Origin: Methylomonas sp.
Lineage (GTDB): Bacteria > Pseudomonadota > Gammaproteobacteria > Methylococcales > Methylomonadaceae
DNA length: 59,944 nt
NCBI GenBank assembly: GCA_002929135.1
Contig: PESC01000018.1
Location: forward strand, 1 to 59,944
Direction of reading: 5' to 3'
Below the pieces are notes generated by a model. The model was not told where the DNA came from. It saw only the letters and a list, made by a program, of their open reading frames with translations, and did no database searches. Numbering within the stretch: position 1 is the stretch's first letter; each line of letters begins with the position of its first letter. Shown piece after piece: positions 1-7,272 of this stretch. A program made the translations under genes and the position numbers.

Positions 1-39
1 CCTACCTGGCCGCCCCACAAAACCAGGCAGCCAATTTTA

Positions 40-73
40 TTGTCCGACAGGCTCCTAGGAGCCTGTCGGACAA
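40..73. repeat. Perfect 34-bp palindrome, head-to-head element ends
   Basis: A perfect inverted repeat centred on CCTAGG at 54-59. The right half is the left end of the 55-180 element. The left half is the same end in opposite orientation, so a second, mostly off-window copy probably ends here and shares the CTAG. Confidence 0.6.
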
Positions 74-180
74 TGCAAAACTTCAAAAATTAACCACAAC
101 ATATAGCATCTAAAACCATATTAACCCACTACATGTAGTAATAAAAATTTTTATAGCGCTACTCTCGGACAGCCTCCTAG
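55..180. mobile_element. MITE-like element with CTAG ends
   Basis: About 126 bp bounded by CTAG at both ends (55-58 and 177-180). The first 19 or so bases match the reverse complement of the last 19 at all but about four positions, starting with CTAGGAG on both strands. The interior is AT-rich and has no gene. CTAG with a central TA duplication is the typical target of IS630-type (Tc1/mariner-like) elements, so a non-autonomous IS630-type element is my inference. The right end supplies the stop codon of the metallophosphoesterase on the minus strand. Confidence 0.5.
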
Positions 181-905
181 ATTTCAACCACTTTGTTGAT
201 GTCGAAGTTTGTCACGGTTTTTCGTCCGACATAGCCACGGGTATTGCTCAAAATCCGCGCATCGGCAATCCGGTAGTCGCCCATGTTGTGCACATGACCA
301 TGAAACCAGGCGGCGATTTCATACTCATGAAACAACGGCTTGAGATCATTGCAATAAGCGATTTTCTTTATCGAGTGTGAGGTGTCTATCCAGCTCCACT
401 CGGTGGGCGCATGATGGGTGACGACAACGGTTTTGCCCGCATACGGTTGGGCCAGTTGCGACTCTAGCCAGGTTTTGCTCTGGTGGTACAGCGATGAAAA
501 TTGCCGTGGGCCAAACCGCTCGCTGCCCATGGTTATCCTGCGAAAATCGTTCAGTGTTTTTTCAAGCGCCTCGGCTTTGGCGTCGCCATCGACGTAAAGA
601 TCGGCCCACAAGGTACAGCCCAGAAAACGAACGCCCTGGAACTCGAAGCGGTCATTGTCGAGAAAACGGATGTTGCTGCCTGCGCACTCCCGCTTGAGCA
701 TGGCCAGCACCTGGTGATACTCGTTGTTGTAGAACTCGTGATTACCTGCCACATAAATCACAGGCTTGTCTATGGCTTTGAGCCAGGCCACGCCCTGATT
801 GAATACGCCGATGTCGCCAGCGGCCACCACGACATCGGCATCGGTGACAGGCAATGTCTGTTCGCCAAACTCAAGATGCACATCCGAAAAATAGTTTATT
901 CTCAC
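177..905 (-). CDS. Calcineurin-like metallophosphoesterase
   Basis: A 242-residue cytosolic protein with the metallophosphatase metal-binding blocks in order: SDVHLEF near the N-terminus, GDIG, GNHEFY, THHAPTEWS and GHVHN. These are the residues that hold the binuclear metal centre in this superfamily. The substrate cannot be told from sequence; relatives hydrolyse phosphomonoesters, phosphodiesters or nucleotides. The gene is divergent from ispG across about 100 bp. Its stop codon lies inside the terminal CTAG of the small mobile element at 55-180, so the natural C-terminus may have been altered by that insertion. Confidence 0.85.
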   Translation of the reverse strand: MRINYFSDVHLEFGEQTLPVTDADVVVAAGDIGVFNQGVAWLKAIDKPVIYVAGNHEFYNNEYHQVLAMLKRECAGSNIRFLDNDRFEFQGVRFLGCTLWADLYVDGDAKAEALEKTLNDFRRITMGSERFGPRQFSSLYHQSKTWLESQLAQPYAGKTVVVTHHAPTEWSWIDTSHSIKKIAYCNDLKPLFHEYEIAAWFHGHVHNMGDYRIADARILSNTRGYVGRKTVTNFDINKVVEI

Positions 906-936
906 GCTCGACTCGTTCGTCTCGCCTTCATGGCGT

Positions 937-942
937 TATAAT
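937..942 (+). promoter_or_regulatory. Candidate -10 box for ispG
   Basis: A perfect TATAAT lies 63 bases before the chosen ispG start. The -35 region at the right spacing is weak, so this is only a candidate. Confidence 0.35.
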
Positions 943-1004
943 CGGCAAACCCAAGCAAATTGCTGGGTATTTTTCAGCAACCCCGGTTCAGCGCAAAACA
1001 TTCT

Positions 1005-2225
1005 ATGTCGATTAGTTCCAGAAAACACACCCATCAGGTTTTGATTGGCAATGTCCGAATGGGCGGCGGTGCGCCCATCGTCGTGCAATCAATGACTAAC
1101 ACCGACACCGCCGATGTCGATGGCACAGTCAAGCAAATCATTGAGCTTGCAACCGCCGGGTCGGAAATGGTGCGGGTCACCGTCAATAACGAAGATTCTG
1201 CCAGGGCAGTGCCGGACATCGTCAACCGGTTGGCACAGAAAGGCTTTTACACCCCCATCATCGGCGACTTTCACTTCAACGGCCACAAGTTGCTGGAAAA
1301 ATACCCCGATTGCGCCCAGGCACTTGCCAAGTACCGCATCAACCCCGGCAATGTCGGCAAAGGCAAGGCTCGCGATCCGCAATTCCAGCAAATGATCGAA
1401 TTCGCCGTTCGTTACAACAAGCCAGTACGTATCGGCGTCAACGGTGGCAGCCTGGATCAGGCCGTGCTCACCCGTCTGCTCGACGACAACCGCAAACGTG
1501 CCAATCCGCTGGATTTGCCTGCCATCACCCGCGAGGCGATCATTTTGTCGGCGTTGGAAAGCGCGGCGAAAGCCGTCGAACTGGGCCTGGGCAAGGACAA
1601 AATCGTCTTATCCTGCAAAATCAGTGATGTACAGGAACTCATTCGCATCTACGAAGACCTGTCCAACCGCTGCGATTACGCACTGCATCTGGGCCTGACC
1701 GAAGCCGGCATGGGTTCCAAAGGCATCGTCGCATCGTCGGCGGCACTGGCGGTTCTGATGCAACAAGGCATAGGCGATACGGTTCGGGTGTCACTGACAC
1801 CAGAACCCGGCGCCCCCCGCACCAACGAAGTGGTCGTCGCCCAAGAGATTTTGCAGACCATGGGCTTCCGTTCATTCACCCCGCTGGTAATCGCCTGCCC
1901 CGGGTGCGGTCGTACCACCAGCGATTATTTCCAGAAGCTGGCGAAGGACATCCAGGCCTTTCTTCGTGATCAAATGCCGGTCTGGCGTGACCGCTACAAA
2001 GGTGTCGAAGACATGAAAGTCGCGGTCATGGGGTGTGTGGTGAACGGGCCGGGCGAAAGCAAGAACGCCAACATCGGCATCAGCCTGCCCGGCACCGGTG
2101 AATCCCCCGTAGCGCCGGTTTACGAAGACGGTGTCAAAACCGTTACCCTGAAAGGCGACAACATTGCTGAAGAATTTCAGGCCCTAGTGGAACGCTACAT
2201 CGAAAGTCACTACAGCCCGCAATAA
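1005..2225 (+). CDS. ispG: 4-hydroxy-3-methylbut-2-enyl diphosphate synthase (flavodoxin)
   Basis: IspG/GcpE performs the penultimate step of the MEP isoprenoid pathway, converting 2-C-methyl-erythritol 2,4-cyclodiphosphate to HMBPP with a [4Fe-4S] cluster. The protein has 406 residues from this ATG. The N-terminal barrel carries VQSMTNTDT and RINPGNVG, and the cluster cysteines are C298 and C301 (CPGCGRT) and C344 (GCVVNGPGE). It is longer than the 372-residue E. coli enzyme, partly because of extra sequence between the cluster cysteines, like the longer proteobacterial form. An in-frame TTG at 960 is possible, but homology begins after the ATG used here. Cytosolic. Confidence 0.96.
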   Translation: MSISSRKHTHQVLIGNVRMGGGAPIVVQSMTNTDTADVDGTVKQIIELATAGSEMVRVTVNNEDSARAVPDIVNRLAQKGFYTPIIGDFHFNGHKLLEKYPDCAQALAKYRINPGNVGKGKARDPQFQQMIEFAVRYNKPVRIGVNGGSLDQAVLTRLLDDNRKRANPLDLPAITREAIILSALESAAKAVELGLGKDKIVLSCKISDVQELIRIYEDLSNRCDYALHLGLTEAGMGSKGIVASSAALAVLMQQGIGDTVRVSLTPEPGAPRTNEVVVAQEILQTMGFRSFTPLVIACPGCGRTTSDYFQKLAKDIQAFLRDQMPVWRDRYKGVEDMKVAVMGCVVNGPGESKNANIGISLPGTGESPVAPVYEDGVKTVTLKGDNIAEEFQALVERYIESHYSPQ

Positions 2226-2392
2226 GGTTCAGAGCGTCGACATCGACGGATTGGACAAAAAGTAGACATCCCGGCCCGCAGGATGTCGTTTTGATGCGGT
2301 TCTACGGTGGGTTAATCGGGATTAGCGCCAGAAACTTACGCTGGACTAAGCGGCCAGCAACCGACACAACAACAGCACGATGGAGACAGCCC

Positions 2393-3139
2393 ATGCCAGC
2401 CACCCGACGTGAATTTCTGCTTGCCACTTCCGCAGGCATTGCCGCCGCCACACTGACGCCAGACGCTTTTTCGGCTCCCCCATCACCGAAAACAGCCCTG
2501 ACACAACCGCTTCCTTCGGCATTTGCCGCCATCCACGAATTAAAACCCTTGCCGTTCGATCCTGCCAAACTGGATGGCCTGTCCGAAAAATTGATTCGCT
2601 CCCATTGGGAAAACAACTACGGTGCCTCGGTAAAAGCCTTGAACATCGTCAAGCAGCGGCTGGCTGCGGCACTTGCCGACCCTGACTTGCCTGCGTTCCT
2701 TTACAACGACATGAAGCGCGAACACCTGCTGCGAACGGGTTCGATCGTGCTGCATGATCTTTATTTTGGCAATCTGGGGCAATCCGGCAAACCCGATGAC
2801 AGCCTGCGCCAGGCCTTGAACGAGGCGTTTGGCAGCTTTGCCGCATGGGAAAAAGAATTCAAGCGCATGGGCGCAGGTTTGGGGGGCGGTTCCGGCTGGG
2901 TGGTGCTGGGTTACAACCTGCACACCGGGTCATTGGAGAATTATTGGTCGTGGGATCACCTCCACTCGCCTGCCGCCACCTTGCCGTTGCTGGTAATGGA
3001 TATGTACGAGCATTCCTACCAGATGGACTATGGCGCTGCCGCACCGGCTTATGTCGATGCCTTTTTCCGCAACATCCAATGGCAGGTGGTTGCGACCCGC
3101 TGGGATAATGCCCGCAAAGCACGAGCCTTATTAGGCTGA
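2393..3139 (+). CDS. Fe/Mn-type superoxide dismutase with Tat-like signal
   Basis: Converts superoxide to peroxide and oxygen. The 248-residue protein has a SOD N-terminal helical domain (SHWENNY, then REHLLRTGSIVLHDLYF) and a C-terminal domain with the metal-binding MDMYEHSYQMDYG block. Unusually for a SOD it begins with a twin-arginine leader, TRREFLLATSAGIAAA, ending near an Ala-rich cleavage region, so export by the Tat pathway after folding is likely. The start was chosen for GGAGAC seven bases upstream. It is near a periplasmic cytochrome c peroxidase, which would remove the peroxide. Metal preference cannot be read. Confidence 0.88.
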   Translation: MPATRREFLLATSAGIAAATLTPDAFSAPPSPKTALTQPLPSAFAAIHELKPLPFDPAKLDGLSEKLIRSHWENNYGASVKALNIVKQRLAAALADPDLPAFLYNDMKREHLLRTGSIVLHDLYFGNLGQSGKPDDSLRQALNEAFGSFAAWEKEFKRMGAGLGGGSGWVVLGYNLHTGSLENYWSWDHLHSPAATLPLLVMDMYEHSYQMDYGAAAPAYVDAFFRNIQWQVVATRWDNARKARALLG

Positions 3140-3219
3140 CAACCCGCAGATGCGATGGGCGTCAGCGCGTCGCCCACATGAGACTTTCGCTCCGTAACCA
3201 TTCAGCGTCCAGTTGGCTC

Positions 3220-3289
3220 CTCGTCCCCCATGCTCTGCGCGGCGTAAGCTCGGTTGCAGAGCATATTCTTTGCGGCGCGAGGGAACGAG
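3220..3289. repeat. REP-like palindromic repeat (GTTCCC family)
   Basis: An imperfect inverted repeat from CTCGTCCCCC to GGGAACGAG with an internal GCTCTGC/GCAGAGC pair. It is a member of the family also seen at 5741, 7006, 20325, 32817 and 48240. The rest of the 3140-3411 gap shows no gene. Confidence 0.55.
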
Positions 3290-3411
3290 AAATCGGGGCC
3301 TACCTGTTTGTTTCACTTGTAGATTCCCGACACCCGCTTACCCTCTATTGTCCGGCCTGGCATTTTCGTCATCGGAGCCACCCGGTTTCTTACTCATTGT
3401 TTGATTAGTTG

Positions 3412-5652
3412 ATGAAGACACGACACGGTTTGATTTTAATGCTAGCCATTTTTGGGGAAACGGCGATGGCCATGAAAGACGGGGATATAGATGAACGGGT
3501 TAGGGCGTTACTCGCCCGGATGACGCTGGAGGAGAAAATCGGCCAGATGACGCAGATCGATTTCAGCGTGATTGCGCTGGACAATGTTCAGCACGGCGAT
3601 AATCCCATCGATAGGCGCAAACTGGACGATGCCATTTTCAATCACCACATCGGCTCCATCCTCAATACACCCAGCACACCGAACAACCGGGCGCAGCCCG
3701 TTGCCACCTGGCGCAAAATAACGCAAGACATACGGGAAACCGCCGCCCGCAGTCGGCTGGGTATTCCGGTGATTTATGGCATCGATGCCATACACGGCGC
3801 CACGTACACCGAAGGCGCGGTGCTGTTTCCGCAGGCCATCAGCATGGCGGCGACCTTCAACCCCGAGCTGTCGTACCAGACGGGTGTTATCACGGCCCGA
3901 GAGGTCAAGGCGTCCGGTCTGGACTGGAATTTTTCGCCAGTCATGGACATAGGTCGCCAACCCTTGTGGCCCAGGCTTTGGGAAACCTACGGCGAGGATG
4001 TTCATCTGGCCGATGCGATGGGCGGCGCCTACATTCGTGGTCATCAAGGTGACGACATGGCCGCGCCCGACAAGGCTCCGACCTGTCTCAAGCATTACGT
4101 GGGTTACAGCTACCCCTTGAACGGCAAGGACAGAACGCCTGCCTGGATTGGCGAGCGGGCGTTGCGCGACTATTTTCTGCCCGGGTTTCAGAGCGGCATC
4201 CTGGCCGGTGCGCCGACGGTGATGGTCAATTCAGCGGAAGTCGACGGCATTCCCGGTCATGCCAATCACCAGTATCTGACGACGATACTGCGCGGCGAGA
4301 TGGGTTTCAAAGGCTTTACCGTGTCGGACTGGCAGGATGTCATCCGGCTGTACACCCGCGACAAACTAGCGTCATCACCGCGCGAGGCGGTCAAGATTGC
4401 CGTCATGGCGGGCATCGACATGAGCATGGTGCCGTTCGATTACTCGTTTTACGAACTGCTGCTCGATCTGGCGAAAACCGGCGAAGTGCCGGTCAGCCGT
4501 ATCGACGAAGCGGTATCGCGTATCCTGCGCGTCAAGTACCAAACGGGCCTGTTCGATCGCCATGAAGCCGCCCTGCCGGTCGAAGGTCATTTTGCAACGG
4601 CGGGCGCTGCGGCAGTCAACCGTCAGGCCGCGCGTGAGGCCATCATTCTGGCCAAAAACGACCATCAGATGTTGCCGTTGCGCAAGGATGCCAGTATTTT
4701 GGTGACAGGCCCCGGCGCCAACTTGCTCAGCGTGATGAATGGCGGCTGGACCATCACCTGGCAGGGTGATGACGAAGCCTTGTACCCGAAGGACAAGCTC
4801 ACCTTGCTGGCCGCCATACGCGGCAAAGCCCAAGGCAGGGTGACGCATGTCGGTGGTCAGCGTTTTACCGATGAAATCGACATCGAACGCGCCGTCAACG
4901 AAGCACGCCACCATGATCTGGTGGTTCTGGCATTGGGCGAGCCGCCTTATACCGAGACCGTCGGCAATATCGATACACTGGCGCTGGCGCCGGTGCAGGT
5001 ACAGCTTGCCAAGGCAATTTTCGCCATCGGCAAGCCGGTGGTGCTGGTGATGTTTGGCGGTCGTCCACGCATCATCACCGACCTTGCCGAGCGTGCCGAT
5101 GCCGTCGTGCTGGGTTTTCTGCCAGGCATGGAAGGTGGTGCGGCCATGGCCGACATCCTGTTCGGCGATGTCAACCCCAGCGGCAAGTTGCCGATTTCCT
5201 ATCCCCGCGCCGAAGGCGACATCACGCCCTACGACCACAAACCGCAGGCGGCTTTCGAAGCCAATCAGTACCGGCCTTTGTATCCGTTCGGTCATGGTTT
5301 GAGTTACACCCGCTTCGAAACCCAGGGCTTGACGCTGGACAAAAGCCGGATTCACCTGGGCGAATCGCTAACCGTGAATGTCAAGGTTAAAAACATCGGT
5401 GAACGGGTCGGCAAGGAAACCGTGCTGGTTTACCTCAACGATGCGGTGGCATCGGTGACGCGACCGGTCAGACAGTTGCAGGCATTCGAAAAAGTCGAAC
5501 TCAAACCCGACGAACAGAAAACCCTGCACTTCACGCTGAAGCCCGAGGCGATGTCGTTTATCGGGCTGGACATGAAACGCATCGTCGAACCGGGTGAGTT
5601 CAGCGTAATGGTCGGCAACGAGACGGCGACATTCACCGTATTGCCCGACTGA
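3412..5652 (+). CDS. Glycoside hydrolase family 3, beta-glucosidase-like
   Basis: A 746-residue secreted or periplasmic GH3 enzyme. A signal peptide (MKTRHGLILMLAIFGETAMA) leads into the GH3 N-terminal barrel. The catalytic nucleophile is D306 in TVSDWQDV, and substrate-binding KHYVGY lies upstream. The second alpha/beta domain (LVTGPGANLLS, GEPPYTETVG) and a C-terminal fibronectin-III-like domain (VKNIGERVGKETVLVYL) follow. Family members remove terminal beta-linked glucose, and some act on beta-glucans; exact specificity is unknown. The start is the ATG right after an in-frame TTG, with no good ribosome site visible. It stands alone, with repeats on both sides. Confidence 0.9.
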   Translation: MKTRHGLILMLAIFGETAMAMKDGDIDERVRALLARMTLEEKIGQMTQIDFSVIALDNVQHGDNPIDRRKLDDAIFNHHIGSILNTPSTPNNRAQPVATWRKITQDIRETAARSRLGIPVIYGIDAIHGATYTEGAVLFPQAISMAATFNPELSYQTGVITAREVKASGLDWNFSPVMDIGRQPLWPRLWETYGEDVHLADAMGGAYIRGHQGDDMAAPDKAPTCLKHYVGYSYPLNGKDRTPAWIGERALRDYFLPGFQSGILAGAPTVMVNSAEVDGIPGHANHQYLTTILRGEMGFKGFTVSDWQDVIRLYTRDKLASSPREAVKIAVMAGIDMSMVPFDYSFYELLLDLAKTGEVPVSRIDEAVSRILRVKYQTGLFDRHEAALPVEGHFATAGAAAVNRQAAREAIILAKNDHQMLPLRKDASILVTGPGANLLSVMNGGWTITWQGDDEALYPKDKLTLLAAIRGKAQGRVTHVGGQRFTDEIDIERAVNEARHHDLVVLALGEPPYTETVGNIDTLALAPVQVQLAKAIFAIGKPVVLVMFGGRPRIITDLAERADAVVLGFLPGMEGGAAMADILFGDVNPSGKLPISYPRAEGDITPYDHKPQAAFEANQYRPLYPFGHGLSYTRFETQGLTLDKSRIHLGESLTVNVKVKNIGERVGKETVLVYLNDAVASVTRPVRQLQAFEKVELKPDEQKTLHFTLKPEAMSFIGLDMKRIVEPGEFSVMVGNETATFTVLPD

Positions 5653-5707
5653 CGGCGCGGAACCAGGCATTAAAATTTATCCGGCATGAGGCTTTACCTT
5701 ACAATCA

Positions 5708-5863
5708 CGCCGCTATTGCCCCACAAGTTTCTGGAAGATTCTCGTTCCCACGCTCTGCGTGGGAACGCAGACCAGGACGCTCTGCGTTCCGAACGCAGAG
5801 CGTGAACGAGAAAGGCGACTAGGTGCTGAATAGTTACCCATTTCGCCGCTATTGACCCACAAG
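5708..5863. repeat. 20-bp direct repeat flanking a REP element
   Basis: CGCCGCTATTG(C/A)CCCACAAG occurs at 5708-5727 and again at 5844-5863, the second copy just before the ribosome site of the cytochrome c peroxidase gene. The palindromic repeat sits between the copies. Confidence 0.7.
5741..5810. repeat. REP-like double palindrome
   Basis: CTCGTTCCCACGCTCTGCG at the left and its near complement CGCAGAGCGTGAACGAG at the right, with nested shorter palindromes between. It is the clearest copy of the dispersed family and is flanked by a 20-bp direct repeat. Confidence 0.7.
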
Positions 5864-5884
5864 AACATATTTTTGGAGGATGAC

Positions 5885-6886
5885 ATGTTTAGATTGACTG
5901 CGCTGGTCTCTGCCCTGGCATTGACCGCTTCTATGGCCGCGATGGCCGATGCGCTGCCGACGACGGCGCCTGCCCCGGCGGACAACCCGACGACCCCTGA
6001 AAAGGTCGAACTAGGCAAAATGCTGTACCACGACCCACGCCTGTCATCGACCGGCACCGTGTCGTGTGCGTCGTGCCATAACGTCATGGCTGGTGGCGAA
6101 GACAGCCGACCCAACTCCATGGGCGTCAGGGCACAAACCGGTGGCCGCAGCGCACCGACGGTGTGGAACGCCGCGTTCAATGCCGTACAGTTCTGGGACG
6201 GCCGCGCTGCCAGCCTGGAAGAGCAGGCCGCAGGCCCTGTGACCAACCCGATCGAAATGGGCATGAAAAGCTGGGATGACGTAGTGGCCCGCTTGAAAAC
6301 CATAAAAGGCTACCAGCACGCTTTCGAAGCAGCCTTCGGCAAGGATTCGATCAGCAAGGACAACGCCACCAAAGCCATTGCCGCCTACGAGCGCACCCTG
6401 ATTACACCCAATAGCGCTTACGACAAATACGTCAAGGGCGACAAAGCGGCCATGAGCGCACAGCAAGTCCGTGGCATGAACAAAGCCGTCGAACTCGGCT
6501 GCACCAGTTGCCACAGTGGCCCGGCGTTCAACGGCTCGGGCAGCTACCAGAAATTCCCGATGCACCCGAACGGCTATTTCGAGGCCCAATACCATTTCAG
6601 CAAGGATTTGGGACGTGCCGAAGTGACCAAGCAAGATAGCGACAAGCATTTGTGGAAAGTGCCGACACTGCGCAACATTGCCCTGACGGCACCTTATATG
6701 CACAACGGTGCGGTACCCACCCTGGACAAAGCCGTGCGCCTGATGGGAAAACTTCAGCTTGACACGATTCTGGAGGATGACGACGTGGCCGATATAGTCG
6801 CATTCCTGACTGCGCTGACCGGCGAATTCCCCGAGCAAACCATGCCAAGATTGCCAGGCACACCGGGTGCCACGTTCAATCCCTGA
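5885..6886 (+). CDS. ccpA: Di-haem cytochrome c peroxidase (CcpA/MauG superfamily)
   Basis: Reduces hydrogen peroxide to water in the periplasm using electrons from small c-type cytochromes. The 333-residue precursor has a signal peptide ending MAAMA, then two haem sites: CASCH (C61, C64, H65) and CTSCH (C206, C209, H210). W94 in APTVWNAAFN fits the inter-haem tryptophan, and M271 in APYMHNG the axial Met of the electron-accepting haem. That Met favours a true peroxidase over MauG. The start is set by GGAGGA about six bases upstream; no other gene is obviously co-transcribed. Together with the exported SOD it would form a periplasmic oxidant defence. Confidence 0.92.
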   Translation: MFRLTALVSALALTASMAAMADALPTTAPAPADNPTTPEKVELGKMLYHDPRLSSTGTVSCASCHNVMAGGEDSRPNSMGVRAQTGGRSAPTVWNAAFNAVQFWDGRAASLEEQAAGPVTNPIEMGMKSWDDVVARLKTIKGYQHAFEAAFGKDSISKDNATKAIAAYERTLITPNSAYDKYVKGDKAAMSAQQVRGMNKAVELGCTSCHSGPAFNGSGSYQKFPMHPNGYFEAQYHFSKDLGRAEVTKQDSDKHLWKVPTLRNIALTAPYMHNGAVPTLDKAVRLMGKLQLDTILEDDDVADIVAFLTALTGEFPEQTMPRLPGTPGATFNP

Positions 6887-7272
6887 CAGCGGTTCCAACA
6901 TGGCTGAGGCCTGACGGTCTCCGCTTTCTTTTGCGGCCTCATCAAAAAACCGCGCGGTAATTCGTACCGGTTCCAGGGGCAAGTCTTTTCTGGTTTTTCT
7001 ACTCTGGTTCCCACGGTCCCCGTGGGAACCCATACCGGCTTTTCTACGCAGACCTGCCCTCATGGCAGCGTCCGTATGCATTCCCAGACTCCGCGTGGGA
7101 ATGAGAAGATGCTGCGTTTCCACGAAAACCGGGTGAACCCGGAATCAGTGCCTTTCAGCATATGTTCTTCAAGTAACTGACAGGAGGATCAGCAGCGCTG
7201 GCTACCTCCGCACAAGCCAGAACAAATGCTTTATCATGCCAGCGTCTCGCAGTTCAATAACGATAACGATCA
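6887..7272. other. Gene-free interval with palindromic repeats
   Basis: No credible gene. It holds a possible terminator (TGAGGCC near 6904 pairing with GGCCTCA near 6939) and two REP-like palindromes at 7006-7030 and 7079-7103. The segment TTCTACGCAG...CCGTATGCATTCCCA at 7042-7086 recurs at 48214-48248, so the mobile unit is larger than the palindrome itself. A GGAGGA at about 7184 has no start codon at proper distance. Confidence 0.6.
7006..7103. repeat. Two REP-like palindromes
   Basis: GGTTCCCACGG-TCC-CCGTGGGAACC is a perfect 11-bp stem at 7006-7030. CATTCCCAGACTCCGCGTGGGAATG at 7079-7103 is slightly imperfect. Confidence 0.7.

Noticed and set aside
7184-7260. GGAGGA site suggesting a small gene before 7273
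   Set aside because: No start codon at a usable distance and no open frame.
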